From Streptomyces kurssanovii (GTDB lineage Bacteria > Actinomycetota > Actinomycetes > Streptomycetales > Streptomycetaceae), in assembly GCF_014649695.1 (NCBI RefSeq), contig NZ_BMTN01000010.1, forward strand, positions 1 through 64,000: 64,000 bases of DNA, written 5' to 3'. The notes beneath the pieces are model-generated. The model made no database searches and was not told the DNA's origin. It saw only the letters and a list, made by a program, of their open reading frames with translations. Of this stretch, positions 1 to 8,694 are shown in pieces; positions within the stretch are counted from its first letter, which is position 1; each line of letters opens with the position of its first letter. Position numbers and translations under genes: made by a program.

Positions 1-205
1 CACAGACGCCTCCACCCCGACCCGCTCCCGCCGCTTCCCGCTACGGGGGTCGACACTCCAGACTGGTGCTGCTGCCACGGCGGCTTCCTTCCGGTCTCTG
101 CCACCCACCGGAGTTGTTCGGTATTCTGAACAGCGTTCCTGGTGGTGAATATGCTGGGGACTCTATTTCCGGGCGTTCCGCACGGTCAAGAAGGGGCGTA
201 CAGCA
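1..205. other. Upstream region of the IclR-family gene
   Basis: No convincing gene lies here. Reading frames that run through it continue into the IclR gene in other frames and have no family resemblance. The right-hand part carries a candidate -10 hexamer (TATTCT, 122-127) that overlaps a GAAC-N3-GTTC palindrome, so it is probably the promoter and operator of the IclR gene. A purine-rich stretch near 188-197 (AAGAAGGGG) serves as its ribosome binding site. Confidence 0.5.
122..139. promoter_or_regulatory. Candidate IclR operator overlapping a -10 hexamer
   Basis: The sequence TTCTGAACAGCGTTCC (124-139) contains the perfect inverted repeat GAAC-AGC-GTTC and overlaps a TATTCT -10-like hexamer (122-127). 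IclR-family proteins commonly bind such short palindromes near their own promoters. Similar words occur at 8695 and 8714 between kdgD and udh. Binding by the adjacent IclR protein is an inference. Confidence 0.4.
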
Positions 206-976
206 ATGTCAGTTGCCGATTCCGGTGGGGCACAGGTCAAGTCCGCAGTGCGGACCGTGGAGTTGCTCGAATACTTCGCCGGGCGGCCCGGCATGCACTC
301 GCTCGCCGCGGTCCAGGAAGCCGTCGGATACCCCAAGTCCAGCCTGTACATGCTGCTGCGCACGCTCGTGGAGCTCGGCTGGGTGGAGACGGACGCGACC
401 GGCACGCGGTACGGCATCGGGGTGCGCGCCCTGCTGGTCGGGACCTCGTACATCGACGGCGACGAGGTCGTGGCGGCCGCCAGGCCCACCCTGGACCGGC
501 TCTCCGACGACACCACGGAGACCATCCACCTCGCCCGCCTCGACGGCACGAACGTCGTCTACCTCGCGACCCGGCAGTCCCAGCACTACCTGCGCCCCTT
601 CACGCGCGTGGGGCGGCGGCTGCCCGCGCACTCCACCTCGCTCGGCAAGGCGCTGCTCGCGACCTACAGCGACGAACAGGTGCGCAAGTTGCTGCCGGAG
701 ACCCTCGCGCCGCTGACCGAGCACACCATCACCGATCGCGAGAAGCTCATCGAGGAGCTGCACCTCATCCGCGAGCAGGGCTACGCCGTGGACCGCGAGG
801 AGAACACGCTCGGGCTGCGCTGCTTCGGCATCGCCATCCCGTACCGCACTCCGGCGCGCGACGCGATCAGCTGCTCGGTGCCGGTCGCGAGGCTCACACC
901 GGCGCACGAGCAGATGATCAAGGACGCGTTGTTCGACGCCCGCGACCGGCTCACCCTGGCGACCCGGAGGCTCTGA
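206..976 (+). CDS. IclR-family transcriptional regulator
   Basis: A 256-residue DNA-binding regulator of the IclR family. Residues about 12-75 form the N-terminal winged helix-turn-helix (KSAVRTVELLEYFAGRPG through the wing ending TRYGIGVRALL). Residues about 85-250 form the GAF-like effector domain, with the typical motifs for small organic acid sensing (HLARLDGTNVVYLA, LPAHSTSLGKALLA, GLRCFGIAIPYR). The ATG is preceded by AAGAAGGGG at good spacing. IclR proteins usually control catabolism of sugars, sugar acids or aromatics. A palindrome in its promoter recurs in the kdgD/udh intergenic region 8.5 kb away, which suggests but does not prove that uronate catabolism is the target. The GNAT gene starts 2 bp downstream and is probably co-transcribed. 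Confidence 0.9.
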   Translation: MSVADSGGAQVKSAVRTVELLEYFAGRPGMHSLAAVQEAVGYPKSSLYMLLRTLVELGWVETDATGTRYGIGVRALLVGTSYIDGDEVVAAARPTLDRLSDDTTETIHLARLDGTNVVYLATRQSQHYLRPFTRVGRRLPAHSTSLGKALLATYSDEQVRKLLPETLAPLTEHTITDREKLIEELHLIREQGYAVDREENTLGLRCFGIAIPYRTPARDAISCSVPVARLTPAHEQMIKDALFDARDRLTLATRRL

Positions 977-978
977 CC

Positions 979-1446
979 GTGGACGTGGTTCTGCGTGAGG
1001 TCCAGGACAGTGATCTCCCGGTGTTCTTCCGGCACATGAGTGACCCTGAGTCCAACCGGATGGCCGCCTTCACCAGCGAGGACCCGACGGACCGGGCAGC
1101 GTTCGACGCCCACTGGGCGCGTATCAGGGCGTCGGACGCGGTGATACGGACGATCGTCGCCGAGGGAGAGGTCGTCGGCCACACCGCCGTGTACGGGCCG
1201 CCGGAGGAACGGGAGGTCACCTACGTCATCGACCGCGCGCACTGGGGGCGCGGCATCGCCACGCTGGCGCTGCGCGCGCTGCTGGAGGCCGTACCGGCCC
1301 GTCCGCTGCACGCGCGTGCGGCGGCGGACAACGCGGGCTCGCTCCGGGTGCTGCGCAAGTGCGGGTTCGTGGTGACGGGTCACGACAGGGGGTTCGCCAA
1401 CGCGCGGGGCGAGGAGACGGACGAGGTGGTCCTGACACTGGCGTGA
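979..1446 (+). CDS. GNAT-family N-acetyltransferase
   Basis: A 155-residue cytoplasmic acyl-CoA-dependent acetyltransferase. The acetyl-CoA-binding motif A is visible at residues about 90-95 (GRGIAT), followed by the helix and the ARAAADNAGSLRVLRKCGF segment characteristic of the RimJ/RimL-like branch. The chosen start is the GTG at 979, two bases after the IclR stop; the open frame runs further upstream but that part overlaps the IclR gene and resembles nothing. The substrate (small molecule or protein amino group) cannot be told from sequence. Tight spacing suggests co-expression with the IclR gene. Confidence 0.85.
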   Translation: MDVVLREVQDSDLPVFFRHMSDPESNRMAAFTSEDPTDRAAFDAHWARIRASDAVIRTIVAEGEVVGHTAVYGPPEEREVTYVIDRAHWGRGIATLALRALLEAVPARPLHARAAADNAGSLRVLRKCGFVVTGHDRGFANARGEETDEVVLTLA

Positions 1447-1564
1447 CTCCCCCGTCCTTCGCGGCCGGGCAAGCCCTCACGGCGGCGCCGCTCCCCCGCG
1501 CGGTGGAGACGGATCGTCACGGAGCAGGAGGTGGCAGGACCGGCGGGCGCGGGAGCGTTGGGGC

Positions 1565-2539
1565 ATGACAACGACCTCGGCCGGGACCGGCCTCTCACTG
1601 CGACACCGCCCCCTCACGGCCGCGCTGCGTGCCGTCGCGATCGTGGCCTGCTTGCCGTACCTCGGGCTCAAGATCGCCTGGATCGCGGGCAGCCGTGTCG
1701 GCATCCCCGAGGGCAGCGCCCTCCTGGACCACCGTCTGGTGATGGCCGTCGCCAACAGCGTCACCGTACTGATGGACGCGTCCGTCGTGGTGCTGGCGCT
1801 GCTGCTCACCCGGCCGTGGGGGCAGCGGGTACCCGCGTGGCTGCTGGCGGTGCCGATGTGGGCCGCCACCGGGCTGCTCGCGCCGATCATGGTCGGGTTC
1901 CCGGTGCAGCTGATCGGCACGGCCGTCGGCGGCAGCGAGGCACCGGCCGTCGAGGAGCCCTTCCTGCACGACTGGGTGTTCGGCGTCGTGTACGGCGGCT
2001 TCATCCTCCAAGGACTCGCCCTGGGCACGCTGTTCGTGCTGTACGCCGGGAAGCGCTGGGGTCACCTGTGGCGCGGCCGGGTGTGGGAGCTGCCGACCGG
2101 TGCGACGGGCACGTTCATGCGGATGTCCGCCGTCGCCGGCTCTCTGCTCGCCCTGTTCCCCGCGGTCATGCACACGCTGTGGGCCGCCGGCGGGACCACC
2201 GCGCTCCCCGCCGACCGCGTGCTGCAACGCACCACGGCCTTCTACCTGTTGGAGGGCGTCCGCGTCGGCTTCGCGGTGCTGGCGGTCGCCGGTGTGCTGC
2301 TGCTCGCCTTCCGGCTGCGCCCCGCCCTGTCGGTGCGCGGGCCGCTGGCCGCGGCCTGGGTCGGGGCGAGCGCGCTGGGCGCCTGGGCGGGCTGGATGAT
2401 TCTCGGCGCGCTCATGCCCGAGTCGGACGAGGGAAAGCAGACCCCGGCGCTGCTGATGCTCACCTACGCTGGGGAGATGATCTCCGGTCTGCTGCTCACC
2501 TGCGCCGTCGCCTCCCTGCTGCGCAGGCGCGGCGCATGA
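1565..2539 (+). CDS. Eight-helix integral membrane protein of a two-component operon
   Basis: A 324-residue polytopic membrane protein with about eight hydrophobic segments (for example residues near 20-40, 58-82, 90-112, 140-165, 178-205, 218-240, 255-280, 295-318). I recognise no catalytic motif or named family. Its stop overlaps the start of the following histidine kinase by 4 bp (ATGA), so it is translationally coupled to the kinase and response regulator. Such a partner may act as a signal-sensing accessory or be the protein whose stress is sensed. The function is unknown. Confidence 0.75.
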   Translation: MTTTSAGTGLSLRHRPLTAALRAVAIVACLPYLGLKIAWIAGSRVGIPEGSALLDHRLVMAVANSVTVLMDASVVVLALLLTRPWGQRVPAWLLAVPMWAATGLLAPIMVGFPVQLIGTAVGGSEAPAVEEPFLHDWVFGVVYGGFILQGLALGTLFVLYAGKRWGHLWRGRVWELPTGATGTFMRMSAVAGSLLALFPAVMHTLWAAGGTTALPADRVLQRTTAFYLLEGVRVGFAVLAVAGVLLLAFRLRPALSVRGPLAAAWVGASALGAWAGWMILGALMPESDEGKQTPALLMLTYAGEMISGLLLTCAVASLLRRRGA

Positions 2540-3801
2540 CCCGACCCGGTCGGGTGCTGCGGTCCGCCGGCCGGGCGCTGTTCGGCCGGCGGGCCCGGCT
2601 GCGCTGGGTCCATCTGGTTCTCGGCGGCGCGTTGTTGATGCCGTTCTGGCTGGTGGGCACGGTGGTCGTGGGTCCGCTGACGGACGCGTCGAACTTCTTC
2701 GCGGGCTCCCTGGCGCTCCAGTTCGGCGCGTACGCCGTGGCGTTGCCGCTCACCGCTGTCGCCGGGCTGTTCCCCATGGCCAGGCCGCTGTCGGTGGTCG
2801 TCGCCCGCACGCTGTGCGGCGTTCCCGGCGAGCGGCTCGCGGACGGGCAGGCACGCACCCGGGCCGCCCGGGTACGCACCGCGGGCTGGTTCACCCTGCA
2901 CCTCGGGGTGGGTGCGCTGATCAGCGGGGCGTCCCTCGCGCTGCCGCCGTTCGCCGTCGGCCTGATCCTCTCCCCGGTGTTCCCGGGGGTACGGGACTAC
3001 GTGGGGGTGCCGCACGACGCCTGGTGGTCGGTGCTGCTGGTGGCCGGCGGAACCGGGATGCTGCTGGCGCTCGCGGCCGTGTCCGCGGGCACCGGGGCGC
3101 TGCTGGCCCGGCAGGCGCCGGTGCTGCTCGGCCCGACCCCCGCCGACCGGCTGGCCGCGGCCGAGCGGCGGGCGACCGAACTCGCGGAGCGCAACCGCCT
3201 CGCCCGTGAACTGCACGACTCGGTGGGCCACGCGCTGTCCGCCGTCACGCTCCAGGCGGGAGCGGCCCGCAAGGTGCTGGACAGCGGCCGGGCCGCCGAT
3301 GTGGAGTTCGTGCGGGAAGCCCTGGCCGCGATCGAGGAGACCACCCGCCGCACGGTGGGCGAACTGGACGCCGTGCTCGGCCTGCTGCGCCAGGAGGGCG
3401 ACGGTGACGGCCGGCTCGGCGGACCCACGCTCGCGGCCCTGGAGGGACTGCTGTCCCGCAGCGGTGTGGCCGTCACACTGCACACGAACGGCACGCTCAC
3501 GGCCGTGGCGGCGGCGGTCTCCCGCGAGGCGTACCGGATCGTCCAGGAGGGGCTGAGCAACGCCCTTCGCCATGCCGGGGCTTCACCGGTGACGCTGTGG
3601 ATCGCCGCAGGAGACGAGGAATTGGAGATCAGGATGGAGAATCCCGTGCCCGAGCGGCCGCCGGTGCAACGCCCCGGCGGTGGCCGCGGGCTGCGCGGAG
3701 TCGCCGAACGGGCCGCGCTGCTCGGCGGGCAGGCGGCGGCCGGGCCGGACGCTGGCGTGTGGCGGCTGTCGGCCCGGCTGCCGCTGGCGGGCCGCCGATG
3801 A
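2536..3801 (+). CDS. Two-component sensor histidine kinase (HisKA_3 / NarL-type)
   Basis: A 421-residue membrane sensor kinase. The N-terminal half has about four membrane helices (near residues 18-40, 55-80, 120-145, 160-190). The dimerisation/phosphoacceptor segment reads ARELHDSVGHALSAVTLQ, with the phosphorylatable histidine at about residue 227, typical of HisKA_3 kinases. The ATPase domain follows, with an N-box (EGLSNALRHA) and a short glycine box (GGRGLRGVAERA). It overlaps both neighbours by 4 bp (ATGA), so the membrane protein, kinase and regulator form one translationally coupled operon. No large extracellular domain is present, so the signal is probably sensed in or at the membrane, as for cell-envelope stress kinases. 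Confidence 0.92.
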   Translation: MTRPGRVLRSAGRALFGRRARLRWVHLVLGGALLMPFWLVGTVVVGPLTDASNFFAGSLALQFGAYAVALPLTAVAGLFPMARPLSVVVARTLCGVPGERLADGQARTRAARVRTAGWFTLHLGVGALISGASLALPPFAVGLILSPVFPGVRDYVGVPHDAWWSVLLVAGGTGMLLALAAVSAGTGALLARQAPVLLGPTPADRLAAAERRATELAERNRLARELHDSVGHALSAVTLQAGAARKVLDSGRAADVEFVREALAAIEETTRRTVGELDAVLGLLRQEGDGDGRLGGPTLAALEGLLSRSGVAVTLHTNGTLTAVAAAVSREAYRIVQEGLSNALRHAGASPVTLWIAAGDEELEIRMENPVPERPPVQRPGGGRGLRGVAERAALLGGQAAAGPDAGVWRLSARLPLAGRR

Positions 3802-4454
3802 GCACGGTACGGGTCGCCCTCGCCGACGACGAGCGGATGGTGCGCACCGCGCTGCGCGTGATCCTCGACGCGGAACCGGACCTGGAGGTCGTCGGAGAGG
3901 CGGCGACGGGCGCGGAGGCCGTGTCCGTGGTGCGGCAGCTGCGCCCCGACGTGGTGCTGATGGACGTGCGGATGCCGGAGATCGACGGCATCCGCGCCAC
4001 CGAACAGATCCTGTCCACGATGGACGAGCCGCCTCGGATCGTCGTCGTGACGACGTTCGAGAACGATTCGTACGTGTACGACGCGCTGCGCGCCGGGGCG
4101 GCCGGGTTCCTGCTGAAGCGGGCGGCGGCCGAGGAACTGGTCCAGGCGGTCCGGCTGGTTGCGCGCAGCGACTCGCTGCTGTTCCCCTCGGCCGTGCGCT
4201 CACTCGCCGCCGAGTACGGCCGCCGGCCCGCCGCGACCGCTCCGCCGTGGGCGGCGCGGCTGACGGGACGGGAGGCGGAGGTGCTGCGGCTGATGGCCAC
4301 CGGGCTGACGAACGCGGAGATCGCCGGCCGGATGGGCGTGGGCCCGGCGACGACGAAGACCCACGTCGCGGCGGTCCTGGGCAAGATCGGCGCACGGGAC
4401 CGTACACAGGCGGTGATCGCGGCGTACGAGTCGGGATTCATCTCGCCCCGCTGA
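3798..4454 (+). CDS. LuxR/NarL-family response regulator
   Basis: A 218-residue response regulator. The receiver domain covers residues about 4-120, with acidic pocket DD at 10-11, phosphoacceptor Asp56 in VLMDVRMPE and the conserved Lys in FLLKRAA. The C-terminal LuxR-type helix-turn-helix reads LTGREAEVLRLMATGLTNAE and continues to THVAAVLGKIGARDR. It is the cognate regulator of the kinase whose gene overlaps it by 4 bp. Target genes are unknown; the penicillin-binding protein gene 93 bp downstream is on the same strand and is a plausible but unproven target. Confidence 0.93.
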   Translation: MSTVRVALADDERMVRTALRVILDAEPDLEVVGEAATGAEAVSVVRQLRPDVVLMDVRMPEIDGIRATEQILSTMDEPPRIVVVTTFENDSYVYDALRAGAAGFLLKRAAAEELVQAVRLVARSDSLLFPSAVRSLAAEYGRRPAATAPPWAARLTGREAEVLRLMATGLTNAEIAGRMGVGPATTKTHVAAVLGKIGARDRTQAVIAAYESGFISPR

Positions 4455-4547
4455 CCGGCGCCGGCGTTCCCGGCCGCAGATGAGGAAGTCCTGAGAAAAC
4501 GGACGGAGGGGAACGAACCGTGCCGCGCCGCTCGTCCCTCGTACGGG

Positions 4548-5996
4548 ATGAACAAGACGATCAGGCGTGCCGCCGTCTTCAGTCTGCTGCTGGTCCTCGC
4601 CCTTCTGGGGCGGGCGACCTGGGTGCAGGCGTACGAGGTGACGGCCCTCACGGACAACGACCGGAACCGGCGGAAGATCATCGCGCAGTACGCGCATCCG
4701 CTGGGCGACATCATCGTGGCCGGCTCCTCGGTCACGGGCTCGCAGCGCACTCAAGGAGGCGATCTCGCGTACAAACGCTCCTACACCGACGGCGCGCTGT
4801 ACTCGGCCGTCACCGGCTACAGCTCGCAGGCGTACGGGGCGACCCAGCTCGAGGGGATCTACTCCGGCATCCTCGACGGGACCGACCTCAAGCTGAAGAA
4901 CCCGCTGGACACGCTCACGGGCAAGCAGCAGGACCCCGGTGACGTGGTGACGACGATCGACCCCGCGGTCCAGAAGGCCGGCTTCGAGGCGCTCGGCGAC
5001 ACGAAGGGCGCCGCGGTCGCGATGGACCCGGAGACGGGCGAGATCCTCGGCATGGTCAGCACCCCGTCGTACGACCCTTCGACGATCAGCGGCACACTGG
5101 ACGGCGACGCCTGGCAGAAGCTGCTCGACGACGAGGACAAGCCTCTGGTCAACCGGGCGCTGCGGCAGCCGCTGCCGCCGGGTTCGACGTTCAAGCTGGT
5201 CGTCGCGGCGGCCGCGCTGGAGGACGGCCTGTACGCGTCCGTCGACGAGCGGACCGACAGCCCGGACCCCTACCGGCTGCCCGGCACGGTCACGGACCTC
5301 GAGAACGAGAACCCGTCCGCCCCCTGCGAGAACGCCACGATCCGGACCGCGCTGCGGTACTCGTGCAACAACGTCTTCGGCAAGATGGCCGTCGACCTGG
5401 GACAGGACAAGGTGCGGGCGACGGCGGAGAAGTTCGGCTTCAACGACGAGAAGCAGGATGTGCCGGTACGGGCCTCCGCGAGCGTGTACCCGTCCGGGAT
5501 GAACGCGTCGTCGACCGCGCTGACCGGCATCGGACAGTTCGATGTGACGGCGACTCCGCTGCAGATGTCGCTGGTGTCCGCGGCCATCGCCAATGACGGG
5601 GTCATGGCGTCACCTCATATGGTCTCCAAGGTGGTGGACGCGGACGGCGACACCCTCGAGTCCTTCGAGGACGGCGCCTCGCAGCGGATCATGTCGGCCG
5701 GGACGGCGGAGCAGTTGCGCAGCGCGATGGTGACGGTGGTCGAGCACGGCACGGGCTCCAACGCGCGGATACCGGGACTCGACGTCGGCGGCAAGACCGG
5801 CACGGCACAGCACGGCGAGAACAACAGCAAGACGCCGTACGCCTGGTTCACCTCGTACGCCAAGGATCCGGGCACCGGTAAGGCCGTCGCCGTGGCCGTG
5901 CTCATCGAGGACTCGGGCGCGGAGCGCTCTGAGGTCAGCGGCAACGGGCTGGCGGCGCCGGTGGCGCGGAAGATGATGGAGGCGGCGCTGAAGTGA
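4548..5996 (+). CDS. Class B penicillin-binding protein (PbpA-like transpeptidase)
   Basis: A 482-residue D,D-transpeptidase that cross-links peptidoglycan outside the membrane. An N-terminal signal anchor (residues about 8-28) is followed by a short dimerisation domain and the transpeptidase domain. All three active-site motifs are intact: SxxK as Ser213-T-F-Lys216 (PPGSTFKL), SxN as Ser272-C-Asn274, and KTG at Lys416 (GGKTGTAQ). No PASTA domains are present, and the length matches the actinobacterial PbpA group rather than FtsI. PbpA genes often sit next to an rodA/ftsW-type SEDS gene; none is present here, so this is probably a dispensable paralogue. The response regulator gene ends 93 bp upstream. 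Confidence 0.92.
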   Translation: MNKTIRRAAVFSLLLVLALLGRATWVQAYEVTALTDNDRNRRKIIAQYAHPLGDIIVAGSSVTGSQRTQGGDLAYKRSYTDGALYSAVTGYSSQAYGATQLEGIYSGILDGTDLKLKNPLDTLTGKQQDPGDVVTTIDPAVQKAGFEALGDTKGAAVAMDPETGEILGMVSTPSYDPSTISGTLDGDAWQKLLDDEDKPLVNRALRQPLPPGSTFKLVVAAAALEDGLYASVDERTDSPDPYRLPGTVTDLENENPSAPCENATIRTALRYSCNNVFGKMAVDLGQDKVRATAEKFGFNDEKQDVPVRASASVYPSGMNASSTALTGIGQFDVTATPLQMSLVSAAIANDGVMASPHMVSKVVDADGDTLESFEDGASQRIMSAGTAEQLRSAMVTVVEHGTGSNARIPGLDVGGKTGTAQHGENNSKTPYAWFTSYAKDPGTGKAVAVAVLIEDSGAERSEVSGNGLAAPVARKMMEAALK

Positions 5997-6080
5997 GGAA
6001 GCGGCGCCGGACCGGCCGGTGAAGAACTCTGGGCGGCGGGGCGGGGAGCGCGGTATGCAGGGGCCTTCTACATCCGTTCG

Positions 6081-6548
6081 GTGCCCCTGGAGAATCCTGT
6101 GCGCTTCCTGCCCCGCTCCCCTTCCGGCTGGACCATGGCGGTCTTCGGCGTCCTCGCGGCCGTGCTCGGTGCCGTCGGTCTGATCGCCCCTGATGTTCTG
6201 CTCGCCACCATGGGCTTCGAGCCCGTACCCGGCTCCCGACGCGCGGACGGGGACCACACTCCGGTCTTTGTCACCGCCTCCTCGATGGCCGCGGTCAATA
6301 TGGGCGTCTACTACGTTCTGGCGTCCCTCGCCGACTGGAAGCCCTTCTTCCGCTGGACGGTCCCGTTCCGGCTGCTGACGTGCACGGTCTTCACCCTGGC
6401 GGTGGTCGGTGGCCGCGCCCCTTCCGGCTTCCTCGGTGTGGGCCTGTGGGGAGGGCTCGGCGCGGTGGCCACCGGTCTGGCGCTGCGTTTCGAACGCGGC
6501 CGCGGGGCCCCGCGGCAGGACCCGCTCCCGCTCGGTGCCCCGCAGTGA
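6081..6548 (+). CDS. Small four-helix membrane protein
   Basis: A 155-residue protein with about four hydrophobic segments (near residues 18-45, 70-85, 92-115, 118-138) separated by short loops. I recognise no catalytic motif. The start is uncertain: the open frame begins with the ATG at 6081, but an internal ATG at residue 19 (GWTMAVFG) could also serve. It converges on the uronate-locus partner gene with a 21-bp gap. Function unknown. Confidence 0.6.
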   Translation: MPLENPVRFLPRSPSGWTMAVFGVLAAVLGAVGLIAPDVLLATMGFEPVPGSRRADGDHTPVFVTASSMAAVNMGVYYVLASLADWKPFFRWTVPFRLLTCTVFTLAVVGGRAPSGFLGVGLWGGLGAVATGLALRFERGRGAPRQDPLPLGAPQ

Positions 6549-6569
6549 ACCGCTGTCCGCGCCGGCCCC

Positions 6570-7709
6570 CTACGCCCCCAGCGCCGCGCGTACCGCCGCC
6601 AGGTCCGCGTCGGACGCCAGGCCCGCGTGGTAGAGGCGGAGTTCGGTCGCGCCGAGGTCCGCCGCCTGCTTCGCGTCCGCGGCCAGCGTGGTGGGCGCGC
6701 CCCCCATACCCGTCACGACGGTGAAGTTCGCGGCGAGCACGCTACGGTCCGTCGCGTGTTCCGCGAACGGGCCCAGCAGCCCCGGCCCGCCGGTGCACGG
6801 CACGACCACGCCGTCGGCGACGGCCAGGATGTGCGCCGGGTCCACTCCGGCGTTGGCGCCGCAGTGGTGCGCCACCGGGTCGGCGTGCAGCAGGACCTGG
6901 AAGCCCGCCGGGGCCGCGGCCCGCACCGCCGCGACGGCGGCCTCCTGGAGCGTCCGGGCCGTGCGGGTACGGAACTCCAGTACGGCCAGGGCCACTTCCG
7001 CGTCCAGCGACTGTGCCGCCCCGCCCCGCCACAGCGGCTCCAGCACGTCGCGCACCGACTCCGCGAGCCGGCCGGGGTCCACGCCCAGGCCCTGGTAGCC
7101 GTCCCGGCAGGCCGTGCAGAAGCAGAGGGACATCAGGTACTGCGCCGGGTCGTCCAGGGCGACGCCCGCGATCTTGTCGTGGGCGTGCAGGTGGGACACC
7201 CCGTACCAGCCGCAGGACTCCAGTTCCGCGCCGCCGGCGCCGGGGCGGACGGCGGCCTCCGCCGCGAGCGACACGAGGTACTCCCGCACCTCGGGTTGCG
7301 CGATGCAGGGCGCCCAGGGGTAGCGGTCACCGTAGGCGTTGACGACCGAGGTCCGCGGATGTTCGGTCCCCGTACGGGAGTTGTGGGCGAGGACGACCCA
7401 GGTGTGGACGTCGAGGCCGGCGTCCGCCAGCGCGGCGGCCGCCTCGCCGTAGGCGTCGCCCGGCGCCGACTCCCCCGCCGTGTACGGCCTGAGGCCGCGC
7501 CCCGCCCAGCGGCCTTCGTCCGGCGGGTAGTACACGGCGGCGTGTTCGGCGGTGACGATCCGGTGGGCCGGGTGACGCGGGGTCAGCGCGCGTGTGGAGT
7601 GGTAGGCGGAGGCGAGAGTGACCTGCCGGACGCCGAGGTCCGCGATGCGGACGGCGGCGTCCGGGTCTCCCACGACGTCCCACGGGTACAGGAACGCGGA
7701 GGCCTTCAT
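6570..7709 (-). CDS. Uncharacterised protein coupled to kdgD
   Basis: A 379-residue soluble protein with no signal peptide. It looks like an alpha/beta-barrel: it opens with SAFLYPWDVVGD and carries motifs typical of barrel strand ends, including LDVHTWVVLAHNS, NAYGDRYPWAPC, WYGVSHLHAHDKIAG and VLLHADPVAHHC. A compact cysteine motif LCFCTAC (about residues 196-202) follows the HAHDK segment and could hold a metal or a structural disulfide. Its ATG overlaps the kdgD stop by 4 bp, so it is translated together with that dehydratase and probably acts on a uronic or aldaric acid or an oligouronide. I do not recognise a characterised family; a hydrolase or isomerase role is only inference. Confidence 0.75.
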   Translation of the reverse strand: MKASAFLYPWDVVGDPDAAVRIADLGVRQVTLASAYHSTRALTPRHPAHRIVTAEHAAVYYPPDEGRWAGRGLRPYTAGESAPGDAYGEAAAALADAGLDVHTWVVLAHNSRTGTEHPRTSVVNAYGDRYPWAPCIAQPEVREYLVSLAAEAAVRPGAGGAELESCGWYGVSHLHAHDKIAGVALDDPAQYLMSLCFCTACRDGYQGLGVDPGRLAESVRDVLEPLWRGGAAQSLDAEVALAVLEFRTRTARTLQEAAVAAVRAAAPAGFQVLLHADPVAHHCGANAGVDPAHILAVADGVVVPCTGGPGLLGPFAEHATDRSVLAANFTVVTGMGGAPTTLAADAKQAADLGATELRLYHAGLASDADLAAVRAALGA

Positions 7710-8650
7710 TCGCCGTCCTCCAGCAGCGCCCTGCCCTGTTCGATCAGCGCCGCGAGCGCCTTGACGTGCCGGTCCGCCGGCTCGGTCAGCGGCGGCCGCA
7801 CCTGGCCGACGTCCAGCCCTTCGAGCCGTACGCCCGCCTTGACGAGGGACACGGCGTAGCCGCGGCCCTCGTTGCGCAGTTCGACGAGCGGTACGAAGAA
7901 GCCGTCGAGGAGACGGTCGACCGTCTTGTCGTCGCCGCCGTCGAGGGCACGGTAGAAGGCGAGTGCGATGTCGGGGGCGAAGGCGAAGACGGCGGAGGAG
8001 TACAGGGTGATGCCGATGCCGCGGTAGGCCGGCCCGGTGAGCTCGGCCGTGGGCAGTCCGTTGAAGTAGAGGAAGTCGCGCTCCGGGCGTTCACGGCGTA
8101 CGGCGCTGACGATCCGCTGCATGAGGTCCAGGTCGCCGTGGCCGTCCTTGAGCCCGATGATCTTCTCGACGCCCGCCAGTTCGACCACGGTGCGGGGGGA
8201 GAAGATCGCGTTGTCACGCTGGTAGACGATGACGGCGAGCGAGGTCGCGGCGGCGAGGCGGGTGTAGTGGTTCAGGAGGCCTGCCTGGTCGGCGACGACA
8301 AGGTAGGGCGGCATGGCGAGCAGTCCGTCCGCGCCCGCCTCCTCGGCGATCTTCGCGTACCGCTCGGCGAGGGCGGTGCCGTAGCCGGCTCCCGCGAGGA
8401 CGGGCACCTGCCCGGCCGTCTCCTCGACGGCCACCACGACGCAGTCGCGGAACTCCTCGGGCGTCAGGGCGTGGAACTCCCCCGTCCCGCAGCAGGCGAA
8501 GACGGCGGCCGCGCCGGCGTCGACGCCCTTTCTCACATGCGCGCGGAATGCTTCGAGGTCGAGGTCGCCGTCCGGTCCGTACGCGGTGACGGGGAAGAAC
8601 AGCGGTCCCTTGACCCGGGTGAGCCGGGCTGCGAGCGGATCTGAGGTCAC
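7706..8650 (-). CDS. kdgD: 5-dehydro-4-deoxyglucarate dehydratase (decarboxylating)
   Basis: A 314-residue member of the DHDPS/NAL class I lyase family. It is predicted to convert 5-keto-4-deoxy-D-glucarate to 2,5-dioxopentanoate (alpha-ketoglutarate semialdehyde), CO2 and water in glucarate breakdown. Features: FACCGTGEFHAL in place of the DapA GTTGE loop, VIVYQRDNAIF around the catalytic tyrosine, and the Schiff-base lysine in IIGLKDGHGDLD; these match KdgD rather than DapA. I chose the GTG at 8650 because GGGAG lies just upstream; the open frame extends 14 codons further. Divergent udh and the overlapping downstream gene make this a uronate catabolic cluster. Glucarate dehydratase is not in the window. 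Confidence 0.88.
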   Translation of the reverse strand: MTSDPLAARLTRVKGPLFFPVTAYGPDGDLDLEAFRAHVRKGVDAGAAAVFACCGTGEFHALTPEEFRDCVVVAVEETAGQVPVLAGAGYGTALAERYAKIAEEAGADGLLAMPPYLVVADQAGLLNHYTRLAAATSLAVIVYQRDNAIFSPRTVVELAGVEKIIGLKDGHGDLDLMQRIVSAVRRERPERDFLYFNGLPTAELTGPAYRGIGITLYSSAVFAFAPDIALAFYRALDGGDDKTVDRLLDGFFVPLVELRNEGRGYAVSLVKAGVRLEGLDVGQVRPPLTEPADRHVKALAALIEQGRALLEDGE

Positions 8651-8694
8651 GGGCGCTCCCTGGGCCGTGCTCCGGGCTCCGAGCCCGTGCACAA

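Noticed and set aside
142-978. The long plus-strand frame that includes the GNAT gene as its 3' end
   Set aside because: Only the part from 979 onward resembles a protein family; the upstream part overlaps the IclR gene in another frame and is arginine-rich.
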